Shown piece after piece: positions 1 through 9,090 of a stretch of 64,000 nucleotides of DNA (the first letter of the stretch is position 1; the number at the start of each line of letters is the position of its first letter). Made by a program: the position numbers and the translations under genes. The stretch is from Cristatella mucedo. Lineage: Eukaryota > Bryozoa > Phylactolaemata > Cristatellidae. The stretch covers positions 209,501-273,500 of the forward strand of contig WPIO01000053.1 of assembly GCA_009760855.2 (NCBI GenBank), written 5' to 3'. Below the pieces are notes generated by a model. The model was given only the letters and a program-made list of their open reading frames with translations, was not told the origin of the DNA and searched no databases.

Positions 1-2
1 GG

Positions 3-667
3 TTTGGAGACTTTGAGGCTTTAAGAGAATCACTCAGGTATCAAACAAAATTATTGCTTAATAGAGTTAGAGAAATATGGCCTTTTATTAGAGTTCATTT
101 TAGAGTATCATTTGATATGAAAACGTTTGATACTGGTGAGACGGAGAGAAGAAGTTCTCAATCTAAATCAATTTTAACTATGGATAGCGAATCAGCAGAT
201 GAAATTTATGATACAATAATGCTTGCGCTTGGTATAAATTTTGAGTTACTAGTTATGACAGATACTTCCGTTAAACAGTTTTATATTGATGAGTGTGACA
301 TTGAAGCATAAAAAGTAATTAGTTCAGGAATGGCAAGTGTAACAAGTGATCTTGAAGCATCAGTTAGATCTAAAGTTTATACTCTTATTGATACACCTGG
401 AGAAATCTCTAGCTATACAACATGGATTGCTAGCCAGTTACCAAAACTTTCAACAGTTATCTCAGGCGTTGCAGGAATGAAACCTGATATATCTGGAATT
501 GTTAAGGATGAATGTTGTGCAATTCTACCTGATATCACTGATAAAACAAATGCTAGACAAAAGGCAACACTTGCTGCTTTAGCTGCCCAGCCGCTCCAGT
601 TGTTGCTCCAGCAGTTGTTGATCCTAATGTCCCAGTTTCTGATACAATTCCTACAACCAAACTGTAA
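3..667 (+). pseudogene. Conserved element protein of unknown function (gene X), cut by the window edge
   Basis: The reading frame is open from the first bases, so the 5' end is outside the window. An in-frame TAA at 309-311 interrupts it, and the same frame continues through the motif KVISSG. Near 570-600 the frame shifts into a Pro/Val/Ala-rich tail ending at 667. A homologous gene in element B (about 56.29-56.89 kb, minus strand) shares short blocks such as MTDT.VK.FY.DEC and YTTWIASQLP. At the position of the TAA here, element B has a glutamine codon, so the stop is a lesion. No known domain is recognised. Its place immediately after the polymerase in element B suggests a replication-side or core gene, which is inference only. 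Confidence 0.75.
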
Positions 668-766
668 ATAATTTATTTATGTATAGAAATGAATGTAGAA
701 ACTAGAAGTTAACTTTGTCTAACAGTTATACATGGTCAACAGACAATAAAGATTTGCTCATACCCA

Positions 767-1066
767 ATGGGGATAATTGAAGATATTAGAAGTACACTAT
801 TAGAAGCATTAAAATTAGTTTTAGAATATAAAGCTTTAAGAGTAGATCATTCAGAAAAAGAAATCGCATATATATTTACAAAAGTTAGAGATGGATCAAT
901 ATTTTCAGAGTTTCTTATAGATTAGAAAATAGATAAAGTAAATAGTCTTAAATCAGAAGCATACTCTAAAAAATAGAGTTAACAAAACAATTAACAGGAA
1001 AGGAATGTAGTATACCATCAGAGCTTATTAAAGAAAGTCTATATTGGAAAGTTCAAACATATAGAC
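767..1066 (+). pseudogene. Small hypothetical element protein, degraded
   Basis: An ATG at 767 opens a 52-codon frame ending in TAG at 923-925. The same frame continues to a second TAG near 974-976, and a shifted frame stays open to about 1066, where it meets the end of the convergent fibre gene. The predicted peptide is charged and probably helical (it begins MGIIEDIRSTLLEALK). No family is recognised. It could be two small genes rather than one broken one. Confidence 0.4.
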
Positions 1067-2016
1067 CTATAAGAGCATCAGCTAAAGTTATTTCAATAAC
1101 ATCTGAAGTACTTGAAGTTATCATATTATTATAATTTAAAACAGGAAAATTGATAGTTATAAAAGTATTATTAGCATTAACATTGAACTGTGTTATATAA
1201 TCACTTGATAATAGCATATAATTATTTTCAACTTCATAATAGGTGATATTAGGAAAATTAGAAACAAAGAAATTTGGTGAGTAGATTTTGTGATAGTAAT
1301 CTCTAACTATAAGATTTCCTACATTACCGATATTTATATTAAATTTTAGTTTAACATCAAAATATTTCACTCTAGTCATATTAACATCCTTTAATATAAC
1401 TGATTTTTCAGTTATTTCTTTTTCTACATTACTTATGAATCCATCATTGGCTCTAAAAATATTTAAAAACATGCGTATACCTTCCGTATCCATCTCATAA
1501 AGATCTTTTATTCTAAATTTTAATTCTGAATAATATATTGGTACTTTTCTGATATCAGATATTCTAGCTAAGTAACGATCTCTATTGAAATCTAGTCTAC
1601 TAAAAAAACCTGACAGATTTTCTATCTTACTGAAACTCAAAGGGCCTGTATCAATTTGTGGAAGATCGTGTGGGAAAAGTCCAGAAAGATCTCTATTTGC
1701 TAGATATATTTTAACAACATCAACTACTTGTTTACCATTATTTATTTTACCTACAACTATTAGTTCATTAACTGTTAAATCACCATTTACTGTGAAATCT
1801 GCCTTAGTATCAGTGTACTCTTTTGTTGCAACATCATTTCCTTTTATCGGAGCTAGTACATTGACATATTTTTTTGAGTTTGCAGATATGTTACCTCTTA
1901 CAACTTGGTCTGAATCTTTTCTTATATATTTGTTATCAGCAAATGATTTTCCAATAGCTTCTAATGGATCTACATTGCTTCCAAGATTTACTATTCTATT
2001 TCCAGACATATCCAAT

Positions 2017-2017
<1 letters not shown>
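1053..2017 (-). pseudogene. Fibre-like protein D, 5' end lost to an R2 LINE insertion
   Basis: The C-terminal 320 or so codons are open. They carry two copies of the repeat typical of phage and viral fibres: N-R-I-V-N-L-G followed by a Tyr/Phe-containing motif, then V-L-A-P-I-K-G-N-D-V-A-T-K-E-Y. The rest is a long beta-rich region without cysteine clusters, suiting a trimeric fibre shaft and head. The open frame runs further upstream to 2162, but that part is the 3' tail of the R2 LINE and reads as poly-leucine from the trinucleotide repeat, so it is not original coding sequence. The first plausible native methionine is at 2009. It is the last gene of a minus-strand fibre cassette (1.05-4.58 kb). 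The likely role is host attachment, inferred from the repeat only. Confidence 0.65.
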
Positions 2018-2052
<35 letters not shown>

Positions 2053-2822
2053 TCACTTGATAAAGCGCCCTCAGAGAACTTAATCTCTCTCTCTAGGCGC
2101 TTTACATTTGCTGTAAAGTGAAATGCAATTGAATGGTAAGTAAAATCATGCTTGAAAAACAAACGAAATGAATAATATGGTTAGGGGTGACATGCACAGG
2201 GTCAGCATGCAAATGTGGTTAGTGGCAGCATGCACAGTGTCAGCACGCATAAGCACATCAAGGACGAATCACAGTGACCCACTAAATGCTGTCCTAAATA
2301 GGTGTGTTTTTAGGTTCCTTTTAAATGTGGTCAGGTCAGGGGATGTTCTGACGCAGGTCGGGAGGAGTTCCACGCTTTGGGAGCATATGAACTAAATGCA
2401 CGGTCTCCAAAGGATTTAAGGTTTGTACGAGGTATTTCTAGACTGTTGGATTCCGAAAAGCGGGTGGTACGATGCTTAGCCTGATGGGGTAGTATATCTG
2501 ACAGATAGGCTGGAGCCATAGAATGAAGGGACCTAAAAGTGAGGGACAAAACCTTGAAGTCAATCCGCTGCTTGACTGGTAGCCAGTGCAGGTCGGCGAG
2601 AAGTGGAGTAATGTGGCAACTGCGACGCTCACGACAGACAAGCCTAGCAGCAGAGTTTTACACCAGCTGCAATCACCTGATCGCACATGCTGGTAGGCCA
2701 GTAAGCAGTGAGTTGCAGAAGTCGAGACGAGATGTCACGAATGCATGGACCAACTTGGACGTGGTAGCTTTATCTAAACAAGCCCGAATGTTCCAATCAT
2801 TTGTAAATCTTTTCTGCTTAGC
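2018..2822 (-). mobile_element. R2 LINE copy (CR1/L2-type), 5'-truncated
   Basis: On the minus strand this reads the C-terminal part of a non-LTR reverse transcriptase ORF (blocks LHWLPVKQ.IDFKVLSL, SYAPKAWNS and similar). The R2 3' UTR and the AAT/ATT trinucleotide tail (about 2018-2052) follow. It lies between the stop of fibre gene C and the truncated 5' end of fibre gene D, and is therefore a host retrotransposon inserted into the viral element. Confidence 0.85.
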
Positions 2823-2823
2823 A

Positions 2824-3699
2824 TTATGCTATTGCCAAATAAACAGTAACATTTATTTCTCTATCTAACAAACTTGATCCAGATATAAAAGTAGAACTAG
2901 CAACTATCTTTTTACTAGCATCTAACATATAGCTACCATACAATTGATCATCCTGCGCTGTTAATGTTGATGGTGGAGGCATAAGTACTTTTGTTATTCC
3001 AGAAACTTCATACACCACTCCAATAGCAAATAAACCTCTTTGAATTGCAATGTTGTTAATGTTAGCAATCCATCTACCATTAGTTCTTCTGCCATATATT
3101 TGTGTAGTTAGCGAGCCATCCAATGTTCCTTTAAAACTTACAGCTGTAACATTTCCACTTCCTCTTCGAAGATAACCAAGATTTACTCCATCATTCGGAT
3201 TTACAGGATCATTTTCTATAATAATTGGATTATTATTCATATTAAAGGATCATTCATTTTTGCATCATTATATTTCACAAAATTAGCATCCATATATGCA
3301 ACAGTTGCGACGTTGGTTGCAACATATGTTGTTGCTGCATTAGCAATATTTATTTTCCTTCTACAAATAAATCTCCGTTAACATATCCACCAGTTTTTGA
3401 TATTTTCGTATCTGCATAATATTTCGTAGCAGCATCACTTGCATTAACAGGATTAGCAAGAGATCTATCACTCTATGATTGTTCATATCAAGATCGCCAT
3501 CAGCAGTCGTTCCTCTAGATACTTTTGTAACAAAGTTTGTATCAATATACTTTCTGTTTACAACATCTGTAGCATCAACAGGGTCTCCAAGATTTTTTAT
3601 TAGATTTTGATTCATATTTAAAGAGCCATTCATAATATCTCCACTCTTGCGAATGTAATTTTTTTGGCTAGATCCTTTTTTACGATATCCAAGCGACAT
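2824..3699 (-). pseudogene. Fibre-like protein C, frameshifted
   Basis: The start is the ATG at 3699 (MSLGYRKKGSSQ). The first part has two fibre repeats of the type L-x-M-N-x-N-L-I-x-N-L-G-D-P-V-x-x-T-D, followed by K-Y-I-D. Around 3465 the frame shifts into a third repeat (ANPVNASDAATKYYAD). It shifts again near 3355, and once more near 3245 before a fourth repeat (NDPVNPNDGVNLGYL). From there the frame is open for 139 codons to a TAA at 2824-2826, forming a probable C-terminal head. Repeats containing P-V-N-x-x-D-A-x-x-K-x-Y-x-D are characteristic of phage tail fibres and fibre-like proteins of DNA viruses. Treating the two open blocks as one gene is my inference from continuous repeat spacing. 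Confidence 0.65.
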
Positions 3700-3762
3700 T
3701 CTATACAATAGTAATAATAAAATCAATGAATGTAATATTACTTATATGTATGTAATATTTAC

Positions 3763-4335
3763 TTAGGCAACTCTTATATTACCTATCATATAAATGCATG
3801 ACCCATCAATATTTATAACTAAAAGAAGAGTACCAGATACACCATAAGTGTTGTCACTAGTTAACTCTAAAAACGTTCCAGTAGTATTAGAACACCAGAG
3901 AATATTAGATACTGTTTGAAAGTTTGATACTGCACCAGCAACAAAGGTTTTATAAGGTGTTGCATAGCCGATTATATTTCCTTGCTGATTAAAAACTGCA
4001 ATGTCTGCAGGAGTTGTTCTTAATGTAGAACTTTATGTTGCTGCCCCATTTACATTAATATTAAATATGTTTAACGGAACAATAGTTGAAGCATTTGTAA
4101 AGTTAGTAAGTCTTAAGTACAAAGTAGAACATTTATGAGAATCAACAGATTTCTTTGTTACAGCATCAGAATTTTTCAAAGAGGTAATTCTGTTTGATCC
4201 TAGATCAAAAGTACTATTAGAGTTACCATTGAAAACTTGAGTCATACTTTTTAGTAAACCATAGTTTATTACTTTGTAAGGTCTAGAATCTTGATAGACA
4301 GTTCCGTCAGCAGATCTTCCAGATATACCAGTCAT
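3763..4335 (-). pseudogene. Fibre-like protein B, one nonsense codon
   Basis: An ATG at 4335 opens a frame with one fibre repeat (F-D-L-G-S-N-R-I-T-S-L, then SDAVTKKSVD). A TAA lies at 4033-4035, and the same frame continues to a TAA at 3763-3765. The C-terminal region is beta-rich and small-residue-rich, as in a fibre head. The start codon overlaps the stop of fibre gene A in an ATGA arrangement. The gene is about 190 codons if the internal stop is ignored. Confidence 0.65.
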
Positions 4336-4580
4336 ATTTTTACAATTAAACTGGATAACATTTTTGCGCTATTCTTTGGAAGTAAGTCAGTTAAGTTAGA
4401 AACAGAAGCTATTTCTCCTGAAACATTAGTTGCTACAGTTTTAAAAAAGTCTGAATTTAGAGCATAATCCATTCTTATTGCATCTCCATCATTTACTGGA
4501 AAGCCAAGGTTTGTAATACTATTTCCATTAGCATCAAGGTCACTAAAAACATTGCCATTAATCTTACTAATATTATCCAT
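4332..4580 (-). CDS. Fibre-like protein A, short (82 aa)
   Basis: The ATG is at 4580 and the TGA at 4332-4334. The N-terminus carries the fibre repeat SDLDANGNSITNLGFPV and then DGDA. The plus-strand fibre E at 15.9 kb has the closely similar SDLDANGNIIINLRDPV, also followed by DGDA. The protein is short for a fibre, so it may be a base or adaptor part, or an N-terminal half separated from gene B by an old frameshift. Only 8 bp separate its start from the divergent plus-strand gene at 4589. Confidence 0.55.
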   Translation of the reverse strand: MDNISKINGNVFSDLDANGNSITNLGFPVNDGDAIRMDYALNSDFFKTVATNVSGEIASVSNLTDLLPKNSAKMLSSLIVKI

Positions 4581-4588
4581 TCTTATAT
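4581..4588. promoter_or_regulatory. Divergent start-proximal TATA-like motif
   Basis: The eight bases between the two divergent start codons contain TCTTATAT. Most element A genes have TATA, TATAG or TATAT within about 12 bases of the ATG (for example at 6278, 7598, 8383, 10268, 13552 and 17188), which suggests one shared class of promoter with very short leaders. The functional role is inference. Confidence 0.4.
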
Positions 4589-5680
4589 ATGAAAAAAATA
4601 AAAGGCGGTGATTTAAAATTTGGCTTAGATACAACAAAAGAAGTATTATCAGGAACAACAACAGCAACTGATCTAGGTTCAAAAGCGATAATAAAAGTAG
4701 CTCCAAAGATTGCAGTGAAGCTAAGTCTACAAGCATCGAATAAGATTGCAACAATTGTTCCAAAAGTTTTGCAGTCATTCAAAGTTATAGGAACTGCTAC
4801 AAAAGCACTTGGTGGATTTTTCTCAGGAATAACAGGAATTGTAGATCTTGGATTATTCATAAAAGAAATTGTTGATGATATTGCTTCTGGAAAATATGGC
4901 AATGTCTTCTGGAAAACAATTGCAGATAAAAAAGGTCTGTCAAAAATGGTAGCATCCTTGGAGGTTGGCTTTTACATAAACGAGATTTTGCTAGAAGCAG
5001 AAAAAGCTAGATCTGATTGGTGTTTAGATCCTAGTAGATTTCTTTCAGAGACATTCGGAGAGGAAGTGGCTTGGGATGCTTCACCATTAGATACAAAAGC
5101 TTGGAGTAAGAACTTTCTTGAAGTAAGATCAGGAGGATTTTTGCCTGCAATTCCAGCAATCATAGCAAGTATAGCTTCTATCATTGAAGCAGTTGGCTTA
5201 GGAGTTTCCATCGCAGTAACTGTTGCAGGATTGATTAAGAAGATTATTGATACAACAATGTATACCGCTAAGGCACAACCAATGAATACCCATGAGGAAC
5301 GAATGAATGCTTTGAGTTTACAAAGTGAAAGACTAAAGAATGCAATTACAGACATAAAAAATATGATAGAATTACTTGATAGAAACATTGATATCGATTT
5401 AAGTGACAAAGTGCAGAATAGTGAGGTGAAAAAGAGATTAGATTATTAGAAAACAGGAAAGCAGTTAGTGGAGGTTTCTGGAGTAAGCTATTCGGATGGA
5501 TTAAAAGAAGATATAAAAAAAGTAGAATCAAGTACAATTGGGGGGAAAAAGTCATGCGATTACAAAGCTGAGTCTGCAATGCTGCTAACTAATCTGTTTG
5601 CACAAGGTAAATCACAAGAAGAAATATATAATGCAATGATAAAATTACGTGATCAGCTTAAATTGATATGTCGAAATTAA
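4589..5680 (+). pseudogene. Hydrophobic helical element protein of unknown function
   Basis: The ATG at 4589 opens 286 codons to a TAG at 5447-5449. The same frame then continues to a TAA at 5678-5680, so this is one 363-codon gene with a single nonsense codon. It has a basic Gly/Lys N-terminus (MKKIKGGDLKFG) and small-residue-rich helices at residues 60-105 containing a GGFFSGITGIVDLGLF segment. A long hydrophobic stretch follows near residues 185-220 (AIPAIIASIASIIEAVG onwards), then a coiled-coil-like tail. This pattern fits a membrane-active or virion core protein. No family is recognised and no enzyme motif is visible. Confidence 0.6.
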
Positions 5681-6231
5681 TAGTCTGTGCAGCGAACTAT
5701 TTTGAAATCTTCCGTAAGTGTGTATGTGAAATTCAGTTTAGCGAGCTGTAGATGAAGGCGAATAGCTGCAAGATCACGCACTTCGGCAGCTGTGATAGGA
5801 TTTTTGAAATAACCCAAGTGGTAGTTAATTTCATCTGTGCTTATACGTGCTCTCCATTTATTTGTTCTTCTATGCCAAGATACGCCAATAAGATTTGAAG
5901 TATTTCTTTTCGTAATTTGTTTATTTCTCATATTTTCTGATCTACTCGCCTCACGCAAATTACTGAAACTATTGTTTAGCTTATCATTGTCAATATGATC
6001 CAGCTCTTGCAAAGGAAACTGTCCAGTCATGATCAAAAAAGCAATGCGGTGCGCAGAATATGTTTTCCTATCAATTTCTATTCTCCTATAACCATTGTGT
6101 ATTGTTCCTGCATCATTTCCTTTTATTGCTTTCCCCCTGCTTACCCTCCAAAAGATTTTCTGAGTGTCTGGATTGTAATCCAAAAGCTCCATAACTCGGT
6201 TTCTAAAAGCACAAACTTCAACTTGATCCAT
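5677..6231 (-). CDS. HNH homing-type endonuclease with AP2 DNA-binding domain
   Basis: An intact 184-codon frame. Residues about 60-105 contain an HNH_3-type core: AHRIAFLIMTG, then LDHIDNDKLNNSFSNLR and EASRSENMRN. Residues about 110-160 match an AP2/integrase-type DNA-binding domain (NLIGVSWHRRTNKWRARI, then GYFKNPITAAEVRDLAAI). This architecture is standard for phage-borne HNH endonucleases and also occurs in large DNA viruses of eukaryotes. Such enzymes cut DNA at a site lacking the gene and copy themselves by repair. It is convergent with the preceding gene, ending within 4 bp of its stop. It is striking that it lacks the lesions seen in almost all neighbours. Confidence 0.88.
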   Translation of the reverse strand: MDQVEVCAFRNRVMELLDYNPDTQKIFWRVSRGKAIKGNDAGTIHNGYRRIEIDRKTYSAHRIAFLIMTGQFPLQELDHIDNDKLNNSFSNLREASRSENMRNKQITKRNTSNLIGVSWHRRTNKWRARISTDEINYHLGYFKNPITAAEVRDLAAIRLHLQLAKLNFTYTLTEDFKIVRCTDY

Positions 6232-6285
6232 TTTAATATATAATAGTTTAATTTGTCTTTAAATAAAAATTTAATTATGTATAGA

Positions 6286-7053
6286 AATGGAATACCATGA
6301 GGAAAAGTTGAAACTGTCAGACCATCAAGCAAACCTAATACATAAGTCTGATAAAACCTATTTCAATCAGACTAAAAAAGAGAAGACTTATCAGGTCCTA
6401 TTTCTGTATTTGTAACAAAAACAACTAAACAAAATTGAAAAGTGCAAATCTAAAAACACTGGTCTACAATTAAATCTAATTTGAGACAATTGAAACAGAA
6501 TAAAAAAGTTGGTAACGGTTTAGTCAATTTCATAAACAAATTATCTGGAGGAAGAGAATTCCACATGCGTCTTCCTTCAGGAGTAAAATCAGAAAATGTT
6601 CCAGGTGGAAGTTTCAACAATACTGGCCGTTACAGCTATGCCGGTCCAGGAACTAAGTTTGATCAACGTATGAAAGAAAATTATGAAGGCGTAAATAATG
6701 TAGACCGACGGGCACTTATTCATGACCGTGACTACACTGAAACTTCATCTATGGGCGAACCTCAAAGAACGCAAATAAGAAACTTGTCAGATTTAGCATT
6801 AGCCGAGTCTGCTGCATGTATTGCTCTAGATCCAAGGCAACCAAATTACGTACGTGAAAATGCTAAGACAGTAGCGGCTGTTATGGCGGCAAAATAAAAA
6901 TTAGGCTTATGGATTGGTGGAGCATTAAACGACTCATTTGCTATTGATTTTCTAAAAGATAAAGTAAGTAATCCTGCTAGCCTAAATAAGATAAACAATT
7001 ATGGTCGTGGAATCGTTGATAGAATGCTTGATATCACTCGGAAAAAGATCTAA
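6286..7053 (+). pseudogene. Phospholipase A2-type minor capsid protein
   Basis: The first ATG after a TATAGAAATG motif is at 6286, and the N-terminal part is damaged. From 6481 the frame reads through a parvovirus-VP1-like PLA2 core: the calcium-loop motif YAGPGTKFDQR, then VNNVDRRALIHDRDY with the catalytic His-Asp pair. A TAA at 6895-6897 interrupts, and the same frame continues to a TAA at 7051-7053 with LGLWIGGALNDSF. PLA2 domains of this type occur in parvovirus capsids and in minor capsid proteins of Polinton/adintovirus relatives, where they act in membrane passage during entry. The joining of the N-terminal part is less certain than the PLA2 core. Confidence 0.82.
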
Positions 7054-7174
7054 AAAAATTTAACTTATAAGGTACTTTTTTTATTTATATTTGTATTTAT
7101 ACTTTTAAAACTCTGCTGGATTAAAAACTGATCTCTTTGGTGAACCATAAACTTTTACTTGGTCAATCTTTAGT

Positions 7175-7594
7175 CTAATATTTTAATCTTACTTCATTAT
7201 TATAATACTCTTTTGAAACATAACTTCCATCAAGAATTCCAGTGATACTAAAATCATTTCCTAATTTCTTAATTACATCTGCCGGACTAGATATTTTAAT
7301 TTGCTTATTATTTTCATCAAACATAATACTAGGTTTCTTTACAAAATCAAATCTAATTCCAATTGTTGACCTTGCACTAGCATCAAATCCCTTTAATTAT
7401 AATTGTTCACTAGATCTATCTACAATGTTTTGAATATAAGGAAGTGATTCTTCTGTTATATACATCCATGCGCTAAGATAAGCTTTTGAATCTTTTAAAA
7501 TTTTCTCTTCAACATGAACGTGTGCAGGTTTTCTTTTAGGGATAACAACTGCAGAATTGTGGAGGACTACAAATTTCTTTTCTTGATTTTCCAT
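7175..7594 (-). pseudogene. Hypothetical element protein, one nonsense codon
   Basis: The start at 7594 (MENQEKKFVVLHNSAVV) is preceded by a TCTATATAG motif. A TAA at 7397-7399 interrupts a frame that otherwise continues to a TAG at 7175-7177, for 140 codons. The product looks like a small mixed alpha/beta protein; no motif is recognised. It lies downstream of the protease on the same strand, so it may be the last gene of a minus-strand unit with the zinc-ribbon gene. Confidence 0.5.
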
Positions 7595-7622
7595 TCTATA
7601 TAGTGGAAATATTTTGTTTAAT

Positions 7623-8062
7623 TCAAATTAATAATTGCATTACTGTACCAAAATCAACAAATTCCATTAATTTAAGAAAGATTAAGCACCTCATTCCACA
7701 ATCCGTTTGATTAAACTTTTGCAGTTGAAAAGTATGAAAACTTAATGTAACATCGAAATAATTAATCACTTCTGGCATTGGAGGAGCCCTGAACGAATCA
7801 AAGTAAAAACATCGATCTCCAATTTTTTTAAGAGCTACCTAGTGATATATTGCTAGATCTGATTTACCAGTATTGCAAATGAGGCACTCATTCTCTTCTG
7901 GAGAACCTAATTCATCTCTTGCAAATACACCTCTGAAATTTTTTATATCTAATTCTTTCACATAGTTATTTATTTCGAGGTCAGTTAGTGGTGTACTTTT
8001 TACTTTTTTTTTAAACTGTTGATAGTTTTTCTTAGCTCAGAAAGAATACTTTCTTTAGTCAT
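7623..8062 (-). pseudogene. Adenain-like cysteine protease (virion maturation)
   Basis: From the candidate start at 8062 (MTKESILSELRKT) a run of nine A residues shifts the frame into a block matching the C5/adenain-like fold. It reads LTDLEINNYVKEL, then NFRGVFARDEL, a His in YH followed directly by a TAG where the family usually has Trp, then FYFDSF with the acidic partner and TDCGMRCLIFL with the nucleophile Cys. It ends at TGA 7623-7625. Such proteases cleave capsid precursors in adenoviruses and Polintons. The copy is dead: one homopolymer frameshift and one stop beside the catalytic histidine. Confidence 0.85.
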
Positions 8063-8365
8063 TTCACCGCCAAACTTTTTTCCATTAGACAAAACTCCAG
8101 TGCCTAACTTTTTCCCATGAGACAAAACTCCTGTACCTAACTTTTACCCATGAGCTAAAACTCCAGCGCCTAACTTTTTCCCGTGAGCTAAAACTCCTTC
8201 ACCAACACTCGCACTTCTAAGCTTTACAAACTTTGACTTTTTACTTTCACAAATCACACAAATTGCTTTAATCATTCGTCTATGACCTTTTGTACTATCT
8301 ATTTCAGTATACTCCTCATGAATGCTATCTGTTGGCTTCTTACATTTTAAGCAGGAAATTTTCAT
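8000..8365 (-). pseudogene. Zinc-ribbon protein with KLG-GVL-HGKK tandem repeats
   Basis: The start is the ATG at 8365. The first 45 residues hold two CxxC pairs (SCLKCKKPTDS and AICVICESKKS), a zinc-ribbon layout resembling DUF5679-type proteins of large DNA viruses and adintoviruses. It is followed by four tandem copies of a 12-residue unit of the form K-K-L-G-A/T-G-V-L-A/S-H-G (36-bp DNA repeats, about 8070-8200). One copy contains a TAA (8144-8146). The same frame reaches the protease start region and stops at 8000-8002. The basic Gly-rich tail suggests nucleic-acid binding, perhaps a core or pX-like protein, which is inference. Confidence 0.7.
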
Positions 8366-8398
8366 TTCTATAATACAAGACTTTTTTTAGTATAGGAA
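8366..8398. promoter_or_regulatory. Divergent promoter candidate between zinc-ribbon and ATPase genes
   Basis: Only 33 bases separate the two divergent ATGs. They hold TTCTATAA next to the minus-strand start and TAGTATAGGAA next to the plus-strand start, the same TATAG-type element seen before other element A genes. Confidence 0.45.
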
Positions 8399-9070
8399 AT
8401 GTCTCTTCGATTAAGAGCGTTTAATTTTGGGCAAGATGTGGATACTGGTCATAAAGAACCTTTACCAAATGTTCCGATATGAGCTTTAGTTTTAGGCCCA
8501 AGTGGTTCAGGTAAATCTCAACTCATCATGAATTGGATATTTTATGGAATGGTTAATTATGATAGTTGCACAATTATTGCTTCAAGTTTAGATGAAAAAT
8601 TGTATCGTGGACTTATGTCAATGACAAAAGAAAACAAAGCTTACTCATGGGTGAATGGTGTTGATGCTATGCCAGAAGTAGACTCGTATAAGAACTGTAA
8701 GAATGTAGTTGTGCTTGATGATTTAATGACTGAGGATCAGACAAAGATATTAGACTATTTCACGCGAGGAAGACATAAAGGTTTAAATATTTTCTACCTT
8801 GCTCAAGGATTTACAAATATACCTAGGAGAGAAATCAGAAACAATGTAAATCTAATAGTAATCTTTAAGCAAAACACAACTGACATTGAGTATATTCGTG
8901 ATGCATATGTTGGAGATATTGATAAGAAACAATTTAGAGAATGGGTTAACTCTTGTACTAAAAACCGTTTTGGATATTGCGTAATAGACCTAACTAAGAC
9001 TGAATCGGAAGGCAGATTTTGGCCTGTTGATTCAGAGGGAAAGCAATTAATGACATTTTTTAGTTCTTAA
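8399..9070 (+). pseudogene. FtsK/HerA-type DNA-packaging ATPase (A32-like)
   Basis: The ATG at 8399 is followed in the same frame by a TGA at 8480-8482 and then a perfect Walker A motif, GPSGSGKS. The frame stays open to 9070. The Walker B strand is NVVVLDDL (about residue 100), followed by TRGRHKGLNIFYLAQ, the sensor-like region of the A32/HerA group, and RREIRNNVNLIVIFKQ. Total 223 codons, normal for Polinton packaging ATPases. The enzyme drives genome packaging into the capsid. The only visible lesion is the TGA, four codons upstream of the Walker A motif. Confidence 0.9.
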
Positions 9071-9090
9071 TAAATATAGTAAAACGTTTA

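Noticed and set aside
2018-2162. An N-terminal extension of the fibre D frame with a poly-Leu run
   Set aside because: It is the R2 LINE tail and ATT microsatellite read in frame, not viral coding sequence.
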